Source: JAJYRX01 sp041655275
GTDB taxonomy: Bacteria; Pseudomonadota; Gammaproteobacteria; Burkholderiales; Burkholderiaceae_B
DNA: 64,000 nucleotides
Reading direction: 5' to 3'
Assembly: GCA_041655275.1 (NCBI GenBank)
Contig: JBBAFU010000008.1
Location: 89,247 to 153,246, forward strand
The notes beneath the pieces were generated by a model. The model did not search any database and was not told the origin of the DNA. It saw only the letters and a program-made list of their open reading frames with translations. The translations under genes were made by a program, and so were the position numbers. This document shows positions 33,908-42,265 of this stretch, one piece after another; position 1 is the stretch's first letter, and every line of letters begins with the position of its first letter.

Positions 33908-34585
33908 ATGTCCCGACTTGTCCTGTTTGATTTCGACGGCACGCTTGCCGACACTGCCCCCGATCTGGCGGCAGCCGCCAATCGCCAGCGCGTGCGCCGC
34001 GGGCTGGAACCCATGCCGCTGGATGTCCTGCGCCCCTGGTCTTCCATGGGCGCGCGCGGACTGCTCAAGGCGGCACTGGGCGTCGAGACCAGTGATCCCC
34101 AATACCCGGCACTCAGGGAGCAGTTCCTGACGGATTATGAAGCCGGCATGACCGACCAGATCGCCCTCTTCCCGGGCATACGCGGTCTGCTCGACACGCT
34201 CAAGACCCATGGCCTGCGCTGGGGCATCGTCACCAACAAGCATGAATACCTGGCCGTGCCCCAGGCGGTCTATCTGGGCCTGCACAACGACTGCGTGGTC
34301 ACGGTGGGCGGTGATACCACCGAACACATCAAGCCCCACCCCGCCCCCCTGCTGCACGCCGCCGGCAAGGCCGGCATTGCGCCCGCGCACTGCGTCTATG
34401 TGGGCGACGACCAGCGCGACATCATCGCCGGCCGGGCAGCCGGTATGGCCACCATTGTGGCCGCCTATGGCTATTGCGGCGCCGAAACCGCCGCCATCCG
34501 CGGCTGGCAGGCCGATGCCGTGGCCGAGACCGTGGCCGACATCTGGCCTGCCATCGCCCGCTGGGCGGGCGTTGCCGCAGCCTAG
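33908..34585 (+). CDS. gph: phosphoglycolate phosphatase, HAD family
   Basis: A 225-residue haloacid-dehalogenase phosphatase, annotated as phosphoglycolate phosphatase by family and by its position after ubiG. HAD motif I is L-F-D-F-D-G-T-L-A-D-T-A, motif II is V-T-N-K, and motifs III/IV are K-P-H-P-A-P and V-G-D-D-Q-R-D-I. The substrate is uncertain: MupP-like enzymes acting on N-acetylmuramate 6-phosphate look very similar, and the ubiG-gph/mupP pairing occurs in pseudomonads. It ends 6 bases from the convergent parvulin gene. Confidence 0.9.
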   Translation: MSRLVLFDFDGTLADTAPDLAAAANRQRVRRGLEPMPLDVLRPWSSMGARGLLKAALGVETSDPQYPALREQFLTDYEAGMTDQIALFPGIRGLLDTLKTHGLRWGIVTNKHEYLAVPQAVYLGLHNDCVVTVGGDTTEHIKPHPAPLLHAAGKAGIAPAHCVYVGDDQRDIIAGRAAGMATIVAAYGYCGAETAAIRGWQADAVAETVADIWPAIARWAGVAAA

Positions 34586-34591
34586 ATCCGC

Positions 34592-35482
34592 CTAGGCAAC
34601 GGCCGGCTCGGGACGCATCCAGGGAGCATCGGCCAGATCGATGCCCTCGATATCGGCCTGATCCACCAGGGACTGCATGCAGTCCCTGCCCGTCCTGACC
34701 CATTGCGCTTTTTCCTGGGCCTCGCGCAATTGCGGCAAAACGGCCTCGAACGGCAGTATCTCGCCACGCACACGGGCGTCCAGGCGCAGGATGTGCACGC
34801 CATAGCGCGTGGGTACGGGCTGCGGATGCACCACGCCCTCCGCCATGGTGGCCAGCGCAGCCTCGAACTCGGGCACGGTATCGCCCGAGGCCAGCTGACC
34901 CAGCAGTCCGCCGTTTTCCCGTGAAGGGCAGGCGCTGTATTCGCCCGCCAGCGCCGCAAAGCGCCGGGGCTGGACAAGCAGCTCCGCCAGTACGGCCTGC
35001 GCCGCCGCCATGGCCCGGGCGCGCGCTTCATCATCATCGGGCGCAGCCGCAAACAGGATGTGCGCCGCCTCAAAGAGCGAAGGCCCGCGAAAGCGTTCCG
35101 GCGCCGCATCGTAGAGGGCACGCAGGGCGGCGTCGTCAATGCGCGCAGGCGCGATGAGGCTGTCCAGCAGCTGGCGTATGAGTGCTTCCTCATCGGTTTC
35201 CCAGCGCCCGGGCGCCAGCTCCTGCGGCTGCACCTCGAGCGCGCGCGCCCGGGCCTCCTGCAGCAGCACCTCACGCAGTACCAGCGCATGCGCCGCCGCC
35301 CGCCAGGCCCAGCCCGGCTTGCCGACCGGCATGGGATGGTGCTGGGCCTCGTTGGCGATGGCTTCCGCTGAAATCTCGACACCATTTACCCGAATGGGCC
35401 GGGGCGCCGCCGCTTTCTGACGCGTGACGGGCACAATGCGCGGCACGATGCGCGGCTTGATGCCTGGTCTGGCGGGGCTCAT
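34592..35482 (-). CDS. parvulin-type peptidylprolyl isomerase of the nar operon (NifM/PpiC-like)
   Basis: A 296-residue protein with a C-terminal parvulin domain: E-A-A-H-I-L-F-A, then F-A-A-L-A-G-E-Y-S-A-C-P-S, G-G-L-L-G-Q-L and Y-G-V-H-I-L-R-L. A helical N-terminal region resembles NifM/SurA-type chaperones. No signal peptide is seen, so it should act in the cytoplasm, presumably on nitrate reductase subunits. Its ATG overlaps the narI stop by 4 bases. A prolyl isomerase as the last gene of narGHJI operons is known in several beta- and gammaproteobacteria; its exact client is unproven. Confidence 0.9.
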   Translation of the reverse strand: MSPARPGIKPRIVPRIVPVTRQKAAAPRPIRVNGVEISAEAIANEAQHHPMPVGKPGWAWRAAAHALVLREVLLQEARARALEVQPQELAPGRWETDEEALIRQLLDSLIAPARIDDAALRALYDAAPERFRGPSLFEAAHILFAAAPDDDEARARAMAAAQAVLAELLVQPRRFAALAGEYSACPSRENGGLLGQLASGDTVPEFEAALATMAEGVVHPQPVPTRYGVHILRLDARVRGEILPFEAVLPQLREAQEKAQWVRTGRDCMQSLVDQADIEGIDLADAPWMRPEPAVA

Positions 35483-36216
35483 TTGCGCGGCTCCAGACGG
35501 GCGGCCGGCAGTGGCTCCAGACCCGTGGGGGCGGGCTTGGCGCCCCGGCGCGAACGCACGATCTGATAGCCCGGACGCCACAGATAGCGCACCGGCGCCG
35601 ACAGGATGTGCACCAGCCGGGTAAAGGGAAACACCAGGAAGATCGTCAGGCCGATAAACAAATGCGCCTTGAACAGCCAGTGCACATCACGGATGTATTC
35701 GGCCGCCCCGCCCTGCAGGAAGATGATGCCTTGCGCCCAGCGCATCAGCTTGACCATCTCCTCGCCGTCCAGATGCGTCATCGACACAAAGATCGTCATC
35801 ATGCCCAGCACCAGCTGGACCATCAGCAGCGCCAGTATGGCCGTATCGCCAAAGCTGGAGTTGGCACGCACCCGGGGATCATACAGACGGCGCTGCAGCA
35901 GCATCCAGCCGCCCACGAGCGCCATGACGCCGGCAATGCCGCCGACCACAATCGCCAGCACCTGCTTCGCACCGTGACTGATGCCGATGATCTCGAACAG
36001 CTTGATCGGCGTGAGCAGCCCCACCAGATGGCCGAAGAAGATGACCAGCACGCCGACATGGAACAGCACGGAACCCACGATGAACTGCTTCTTGCGCAGC
36101 AACTGGCTGGACTTGCTCTTCCAGGTGAAGGGGTCACGCTCATAGCGGGCGATGCTGCCCAGGATCATGACGGTCAGTGCGATATAGGGATAGATGCCAA
36201 AAATCAACTCATGCAT
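35479..36216 (-). CDS. narI: respiratory nitrate reductase gamma subunit
   Basis: NarI is the membrane cytochrome b that oxidises quinol and passes electrons to NarH. The 245-residue protein has five membrane helices. Heme-ligand His residues lie in F-H-V-G-V-L-V-I-F-F-G-H and in the later H-W-L-F-K-A-H and R-L-V-H-I-L stretches. The start M-H-E-L-I-F-G-I-Y-P-Y-I is typical. It overlaps narJ by 8 bases. Confidence 0.97.
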   Translation of the reverse strand: MHELIFGIYPYIALTVMILGSIARYERDPFTWKSKSSQLLRKKQFIVGSVLFHVGVLVIFFGHLVGLLTPIKLFEIIGISHGAKQVLAIVVGGIAGVMALVGGWMLLQRRLYDPRVRANSSFGDTAILALLMVQLVLGMMTIFVSMTHLDGEEMVKLMRWAQGIIFLQGGAAEYIRDVHWLFKAHLFIGLTIFLVFPFTRLVHILSAPVRYLWRPGYQIVRSRRGAKPAPTGLEPLPAARLEPRK

Positions 36217-36931
36217 GATTGCCCCCTATCGGTTGCAGGCCCGGCGTGGCAGGCCGTGGCTTGATGCGAATGGGAATGTCGCGTGCGCCCGCGCCGCTCG
36301 GGCAGCCGGCGCCCGCATCGGGCCCGAAAGTCACCTGGGCTTCCTCCCAGACGGCGTCCAGTGCCGCCAGATCCTCGGGATTATCATCAGGCTGCGACAG
36401 CAGCGCCCGGGCCTCCTCGGATTCGCGCGGCGCCTGTGCTAGGCTCACCAGCGACTGCAGTACGGCGGCATACGGCGTATCGCGGCGCTGGAGACGTTCG
36501 GCCAGCGCCACCAGGATGTGGCCGGCATCGGCCAGGATGGCGCGCGCCTCGTCCAGCGGCCGGGTCGACAGGAACTCGAGCAGCACGGGCAGGTGATCGG
36601 GCAGCTCGATACCGCTCAGATCCAGCCCGGCGCGACGATAGGTCTCGAGCAGGTCGACCATGGCACCGCCCCGGTCACGGCTCTCGCCATGGATATGCTC
36701 GAACAGGTTGAGCGACAGCGTGCGCGAACGGTCAAACAGCAGCACATAGCGCTCCTGCAGCGCGTAGAGATCGTCATCGGCCAGGGACGCCAGCAGCGGC
36801 TCGAGCGCCGCCCGCTGCTCGACGGGCAGCAGCGCCTCGTCCCAAAGGACCGTCCGAATCTCATCCACCGCCTGCTGCAGCGCATGCCCGGGATAGCTGA
36901 GCAATACGGAAAAAGCCTTGAATGTCTTCAT
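36209..36931 (-). CDS. narJ: nitrate reductase molybdenum cofactor assembly chaperone
   Basis: NarJ (240 aa) is the TorD-family chaperone that holds apo-NarG until the Mo-bis-MGD cofactor and FeS cluster are inserted. It is all-helical and has the family block S-L-N-L-F-E-H-I-H-G-E-S-R-D-R-G near residue 80. Y-P is followed by helices at the N-terminus. It lies between narH and narI with overlaps of 4 and 8 bases. Confidence 0.95.
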   Translation of the reverse strand: MKTFKAFSVLLSYPGHALQQAVDEIRTVLWDEALLPVEQRAALEPLLASLADDDLYALQERYVLLFDRSRTLSLNLFEHIHGESRDRGGAMVDLLETYRRAGLDLSGIELPDHLPVLLEFLSTRPLDEARAILADAGHILVALAERLQRRDTPYAAVLQSLVSLAQAPRESEEARALLSQPDDNPEDLAALDAVWEEAQVTFGPDAGAGCPSGAGARDIPIRIKPRPATPGLQPIGGNHA

Positions 36932-38448
36932 GCGATGAACTCCTGGGGGCTGCGATACTTGGGTGTGCCGAACAGCGAGCGGCCCGAGGATCCCGTGGAA
37001 CAGCCGTTGCCGTCCGTGAAGCCGCAGCCGCTGCGAAGGTCATAGGCATCTTCGACGAGCTCGCGGTGCGTGGTCGGAATGACGAAGCGATTCTCATAAT
37101 TGGCAATGGCCAGCAGCTGGTACATCTCGTCGATCTGCCCCGGCTCCAGGCCCACCCGCTGGGCCACGCCCAGATTGATGATGCCGTCCACCGTCCTGGC
37201 ACGCATATAGGAACGCATGGCCAGCATGCGCTCCAGGGCCGAGACGATGGGCTCCTCGACGCCGGCCGTAAGCATGTTCGCCAGGTAGCGCACGGGAATG
37301 CGCAGCGAACGCACGTCGGGCATGTCGTCCTGGGCGGCAATCTTGCCCGCCTCGGCCGCGTTCTGTATGGGCGACAGGGGCGGCACATACCACACCATGG
37401 GCAGCGTGCGGTATTCGGGATGCAGGGGGAAGGCGATCTTCCACTCCATGGCCATCTTCCAGATGGGCGATTGCTGCGCACCCCGGATCCAGTCCTCGGG
37501 GATGCCCTCCGCACGGGCGGCGGCAATCACCTCGGGATCATTGGGGTCCAGGAAGACATCGAGCTGTGCCTCGTAGAGATCCTTCTCGTCGGCCACGGAC
37601 GCCGCTTCCTTGATGCGGTCGGCATCGTAGAGCATGACGCCGATATAGCGGATGCGCCCGACGCAGGTTTCCGAGCATACGGTGGGCTGGCCGCTTTCCA
37701 GACGCGGGTAGCACAGCGTGCACTTCTCGGACTTGCCGGTAGACCAGTTGTAGTAGATCTTCTTGTAGGGGCAGCCCGAGACGCACATGCGCCAGCCACG
37801 GCATTTTTCCTGGTCGATGAGGACCACGCCGTCGTCTTCGCGCTTGTAGATGGCGCCCGACGGGCAGGATGCCACGCAGGCCGGGTTCAGACAGTGCTCG
37901 CACAGGCGCGGCAGATACATCATGAAGGTGTTCTCGTACTGGCCGTAGATCTCCTTCTGCACACCTTCGAAGTTGGCATCCTGCGAGCGCTTGGCAAACT
38001 CGCCGCCCAGGATCTCCTCCCAGTTGGGCCCCCACTCGATCTTTTCCATGCGTTCGCCGGAAATCTTCGAGCGCGGACGCGCCGTGGGAAACGCGCGCAT
38101 CTCGGGCGCCGACTTCAGGTGATCGTAGTCGAAGTCGAAAGGCTCGTAGAAGTCATCGATCTCGGGCAGGTCGGGGTTGGCGAAGATATTGGCCAGGATA
38201 CGCCACTTGCCTCCCTGGCGCGGCTGCAGCGTGCCCGAGGGCGTGCGCCGCCAGCCGCCGTTCCAACGCTTCTGGTTCTCCCAGTCCTTGGGATAGCCGA
38301 TGCCCGGCTTTGTTTCTACATTGTTGAACCACGCATACTCGACGCCTTCGCGACTGGTCCAGACGTTCTTGCAGGTGACGGAACAGGTATGGCAACCGAT
38401 GCACTTGTCCAGGTTCAACACCATTCCAATCTGGGCACGTACCTTCAT
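36928..38448 (-). CDS. narH: respiratory nitrate reductase beta subunit
   Basis: NarH relays electrons through four FeS clusters. The 506-residue protein shows four Cys groups: C-I-G-C-H-T-C-S-V-T-C near residue 16, C-E-H-C-L-N-P-A-C-V-A-S-C-P, C-R-G-W-R-M-C-V-S-G-C-P and C-T-L-C...C-S-E-T-C. The Trp in the third group marks the 3Fe-4S cluster site. It overlaps narG by 4 bases. Confidence 0.98.
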   Translation of the reverse strand: MKVRAQIGMVLNLDKCIGCHTCSVTCKNVWTSREGVEYAWFNNVETKPGIGYPKDWENQKRWNGGWRRTPSGTLQPRQGGKWRILANIFANPDLPEIDDFYEPFDFDYDHLKSAPEMRAFPTARPRSKISGERMEKIEWGPNWEEILGGEFAKRSQDANFEGVQKEIYGQYENTFMMYLPRLCEHCLNPACVASCPSGAIYKREDDGVVLIDQEKCRGWRMCVSGCPYKKIYYNWSTGKSEKCTLCYPRLESGQPTVCSETCVGRIRYIGVMLYDADRIKEAASVADEKDLYEAQLDVFLDPNDPEVIAAARAEGIPEDWIRGAQQSPIWKMAMEWKIAFPLHPEYRTLPMVWYVPPLSPIQNAAEAGKIAAQDDMPDVRSLRIPVRYLANMLTAGVEEPIVSALERMLAMRSYMRARTVDGIINLGVAQRVGLEPGQIDEMYQLLAIANYENRFVIPTTHRELVEDAYDLRSGCGFTDGNGCSTGSSGRSLFGTPKYRSPQEFIA

Positions 38449-41400
38449 TGTGCTGCCTCCATGACTTGATTGCTGAGGGGCTCATCGAGCCAGTCCACCT
38501 TCTTGAGCTTGCGCACGATGACGAACTCGTCGCGGTTGGAACCCACGGTGCCGTAATAGTTGAAACCGTAGGCCAGTTGCGCATAGCCGCCTATCATGTG
38601 CGTGGGCTTGAGCACGATGCGCGTCACCGAATTGTGGATGCCGCCGCGCAGGCCGGTAATATTGCTGCCCGGTGTGTTCACGATCTTCTCCTGGGCGTGG
38701 TACATGAACATCGAGCCTTCGCGGATGCGCTGGCTGACGACGACGCGCGCGGTGATGGCGCCGTTGATGTTGAAGACCTCCACCCAGTCGTTATCCACCA
38801 GGCCCGCCTTCTGCGCATCCACCTCGGAAATCCAGACCACCGGCCCGCCGCGGTTGAGCGTGAGCATGAGCAGGTTGTCGGAATAGGTGGAGTGGATGCC
38901 CCACTTCTGGTGCGGCGTGAGGAAGTTGAGCACCACATGGGGCTCGCCCTCTTCCAGCGGGCGGCGGGCCGCCTGCGTGACCGTGCGCAGATCCAGGGGC
39001 GGGCGCCAGGTGACAAAGCCTTCGCCGAAGGCGCGCATCCAGTCATGATCCTGGTACAGCTGCTGGCGTCCGGTGACCGTGCGCCAGGGAATCAGCTCGT
39101 GCACATTGGTCCAGCCGGCGTTGTAGGACACGTGCTCGCTCTCGATGCCCGACCAGGTGGGCGAGGAGATGATCTTGCGCGGCTGGGCGGCAATATCGCG
39201 AAAGCGGATCTTCTCGTCCGCCTTCACCATCGCCAGATGCGCGTGTTCGCGTCCCGTCGCCTGCTCCAGCGCTTTCCAGGCCTTGACAGCGACTTCACCG
39301 TTGGTTTCCGGTGCCAGCATGAGCACGACCTCGGCCGCATCGATGGCGGTGTCGATACGTGCCATGCCCCGGGTGGCACCGGCCTCGACGACGGTGCCGT
39401 TGAGTGCGCGCAGGTTCTTCACTTCCTCCTTCGTATCCCAGGCAATGCCCTTGCCGCCGTTGCCCACCTTTTCCATCAGGGGGCCAAGCGCCGTGAAACG
39501 CTTGTACAGGTTGGGATAATCGCGCTCTATGGCGATATAGGCGGGTGCCGTCTGGCCGGGAATGAGCGCGCACTCGCCCTGCTTCCAGTCGCGCACCACG
39601 CCCTGGGTGATCTCGCCCGGGCTGTCGTGCTGCATGGGCAGCTGCACCACGTCATCCTCGACGCCCAGAATCTCGGGCGCGATATCGGAAAAGCGCTTCG
39701 CGATGAGCTTGAAGATTTCCCAGTCGGTCTTGGACTCATAGGCCGGGTCCACCGCCGCCTGGAGCGGATGGATGAAGGGATGCATGTCGGACGTGTTCAT
39801 GTCGTCCTTCTCGTACCAGCTGGCCGTGGGCAGCACGATATCGGCATACACCGCCGTGGTGGACATGCGGAAGTCAATCGTGACCAGCAGATCCAGCTTG
39901 CCTTCGGGTGCTTCCTCGTGCCAGATGGCCTCCACGGGTTTCTCCAGCCCCTGCTCGCCCAGGTCCTTGCCCTGCACGCCGTGATCGGTACCCAGCAGGT
40001 GCTTGAGGAAATACTCATGCCCCTTGCCGGAGGAACCCAGCAGGTTGGAGCGCCAGACGAACAGGTTGCGCGGCCAGTTCTCGGGCGCATCCGGGTCTTC
40101 GCACGACATCTGCAACTCGCCGGACTTCAGGCGCTCGGCCACGTAGTCGGCCACAGGCACGCCGGCCTGCTTCGCGGCCCGCCCCACTTCCAGGGGGTTG
40201 GTGCGCAGCTGGGGGGCGGAAGGCAGCCAACCCATGCGCTCGGCGCGGATGTTGTAGTCGATGAGGCTGAGCCGCTGCCAGTCGCCTTCGGGCGCCGTGG
40301 GCGAGACCAGATCGGCACTGGTGACGGTTTCGTAGCGCCACTGGTTGGTATGGGCATACCAGGCCGAGGTGGCGTTCATATGCCGGGGCGGACGCGCCCA
40401 GTCGAGCGCAAAGGCGAGCGCCGTCCAGCCCGTCTGGGGCCGCAGCTTTTCCTGACCCACATAATGCGACCAGCCGCCGCCGGACTGGCCCACACAGCCG
40501 CACATGACGAGCATGTTGATGGCCGCGCGATAATTCATGTCCATATGGAACCAGTGGTTCATGGCGGCGCCGATGATGATCATGGAGCGCCCGCGCGTCT
40601 TTTCGGCATTGCTTGCGAACTCGCGTGCCACCTGGATGATCTTGTCGCTGCGCACGCCTGTGATGCGCTGCGCCCAGGCCGGCGTGAAGGGCACGTCGGC
40701 ATCGTAGTCGCTTGCGACATGCTCGCCGCCCAGGCCGCGATCCAGGCTGTAATTGGCACACATCAGGTCAAAGACCGTGGCCACCAGCACTTCCTCGCCG
40801 CCGGCCAGGGTGACGCGGCGTGCCGGCACCTTGCGCGTCAGGACGCTGCCGCGATCGTCAACCGCAAAGCCGTTGCTCGCCTTGTCGCCGAAATACGGAA
40901 AGTCCACATCGGCAACCGCGTCGTGGTCCTCTTCCATGATCAGCGTCAGCTTGAGCTCGACATCGCGCCCGCCCGCCTTCTGCTCCAGGTTCCACTTGCC
41001 CTTTTCGCCCCAGCGAAACCCGATGGAACCGTTGGGCGCCACGAGCGCACCCGAACTCTCGTCGATGCCCACTGTCTTCCAGTCGGCGTTGTTGGTCTCG
41101 CCCAGCGCTTCGGGCAGATCGGCCGCGCGCAGCTGACGCCCGGCCACCAGACGGTCACCGCGCGGCTCCAGCTGCACCAGCATGGGCATGTCGGTGTACT
41201 TGCGGCAGTAGTCCTCGAAGTATTCCACCTGGCGATCCAGGTGGAATTCGCGCAGGATGACGTGGCCGAAGGCCATGCCCAGGGCGGCGTCCGTGCCCTG
41301 CTTCACATCCAGCCAGATATCGGCAAACTTGGCCGCTTCCGAGTAGTCGGGGCAGATGACGGCGCTCTTGGTGCCCTTGTAGCGCACCTCGGTATAGAAG

Positions 41401-42197
41401 TGGGCGTCGGGCGTGCGCGTCTGCGGCACGTTGGAACCCCACAACAGCAGGTATCCCGAGTTGTACCAGTCGGCCGACTCCGGCACGTCGGTCTGCTCGC
41501 CCCAGGTCTGCGGGCTGGCCGGCGGCAGGTCGCAGTACCAGTCGTAGAAGGACATGCAGGTGCCGCCCAGCAGCGACAGATAGCGCGTACCCGCGGCATA
41601 GGAAATCATCGACATCGCCGGAATGGGCGAAAAGCCGAAGACACGGTCGGGCCCGTACTTGCGCGCGGTCCAGGCGTTGGCGGCGGCAATGATCTCGGTG
41701 ACCTCATCCCAGCTGGCGCGCACGAAGCCGCCGTTGCCGCGCACCCGCGTATAGCTTTCGCGCGCCCGGGCATCGTTCTGGATGGCCTCCCAGGCGCCGA
41801 TGGGTGTGAGAATCTTGCGCTTCTCGCGCCACAGGCGCATGAGGCGGCCGCGAATGAGCGGCGTCTTCACGCGGTTGGCACTGTACAGATACCAGCTGTA
41901 GGAGGCGCCGCGCGCACAGCCGCGCGGCTCGTGATTGGGCAGGTCGGGGCGCGTGCGCGGGTAATCGGTCTGCTGTGTCTCCCAGGTGACGATGCCCGAC
42001 TTGACGTAGATCTTCCACGAACACGAGCCCGTGCAATTGACGCCGTGAGTGGAGCGCACGATCTTGTCATGTTGCCATCGGCGTCGATAGACGTCTTCCC
42101 AGTCACGGTTTTCCACCGTGGTCTGGCCATGCCCCTCCGCAAAAGTATCTTTTCGCAAGGATTTGAAGAAATTCAAACGATCCAGAAGATGACTCAT
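38445..42197 (-). CDS. narG: respiratory nitrate reductase alpha subunit
   Basis: NarG reduces nitrate to nitrite at a Mo-bis-MGD site on the cytoplasmic side of the membrane. The 1250-residue protein (E. coli 1247) has the FS0 ligands in H-G-V-N-C-T-G-S-C-S-W-K with a distant C-A-R-G. The Asp ligand region Y-D-W-Y-C-D-L-P-P-A-S-P is also present. I chose the ATG at 42197 (M-S-H-L-L-D-R-L, matching the family start), with GAGG upstream; the GTG at 42209 overlaps that site. It follows narK by 68 bases and heads narGHJI plus the prolyl isomerase. Confidence 0.98.
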   Translation of the reverse strand: MSHLLDRLNFFKSLRKDTFAEGHGQTTVENRDWEDVYRRRWQHDKIVRSTHGVNCTGSCSWKIYVKSGIVTWETQQTDYPRTRPDLPNHEPRGCARGASYSWYLYSANRVKTPLIRGRLMRLWREKRKILTPIGAWEAIQNDARARESYTRVRGNGGFVRASWDEVTEIIAAANAWTARKYGPDRVFGFSPIPAMSMISYAAGTRYLSLLGGTCMSFYDWYCDLPPASPQTWGEQTDVPESADWYNSGYLLLWGSNVPQTRTPDAHFYTEVRYKGTKSAVICPDYSEAAKFADIWLDVKQGTDAALGMAFGHVILREFHLDRQVEYFEDYCRKYTDMPMLVQLEPRGDRLVAGRQLRAADLPEALGETNNADWKTVGIDESSGALVAPNGSIGFRWGEKGKWNLEQKAGGRDVELKLTLIMEEDHDAVADVDFPYFGDKASNGFAVDDRGSVLTRKVPARRVTLAGGEEVLVATVFDLMCANYSLDRGLGGEHVASDYDADVPFTPAWAQRITGVRSDKIIQVAREFASNAEKTRGRSMIIIGAAMNHWFHMDMNYRAAINMLVMCGCVGQSGGGWSHYVGQEKLRPQTGWTALAFALDWARPPRHMNATSAWYAHTNQWRYETVTSADLVSPTAPEGDWQRLSLIDYNIRAERMGWLPSAPQLRTNPLEVGRAAKQAGVPVADYVAERLKSGELQMSCEDPDAPENWPRNLFVWRSNLLGSSGKGHEYFLKHLLGTDHGVQGKDLGEQGLEKPVEAIWHEEAPEGKLDLLVTIDFRMSTTAVYADIVLPTASWYEKDDMNTSDMHPFIHPLQAAVDPAYESKTDWEIFKLIAKRFSDIAPEILGVEDDVVQLPMQHDSPGEITQGVVRDWKQGECALIPGQTAPAYIAIERDYPNLYKRFTALGPLMEKVGNGGKGIAWDTKEEVKNLRALNGTVVEAGATRGMARIDTAIDAAEVVLMLAPETNGEVAVKAWKALEQATGREHAHLAMVKADEKIRFRDIAAQPRKIISSPTWSGIESEHVSYNAGWTNVHELIPWRTVTGRQQLYQDHDWMRAFGEGFVTWRPPLDLRTVTQAARRPLEEGEPHVVLNFLTPHQKWGIHSTYSDNLLMLTLNRGGPVVWISEVDAQKAGLVDNDWVEVFNINGAITARVVVSQRIREGSMFMYHAQEKIVNTPGSNITGLRGGIHNSVTRIVLKPTHMIGGYAQLAYGFNYYGTVGSNRDEFVIVRKLKKVDWLDEPLSNQVMEAAQ

Positions 42198-42265
42198 GAC
42201 TTCGTTCACCTCTTAGTGAGTGACTGCAATGCAATCCGTGAGTGTTCAGGCCTGCCCGGCAGCGA

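Noticed and set aside
34578..34600. CCTAG/CTAGG hairpin between gph and the prolyl isomerase gene as a terminator
   Set aside because: The stem is only 5 bases with no T-run.
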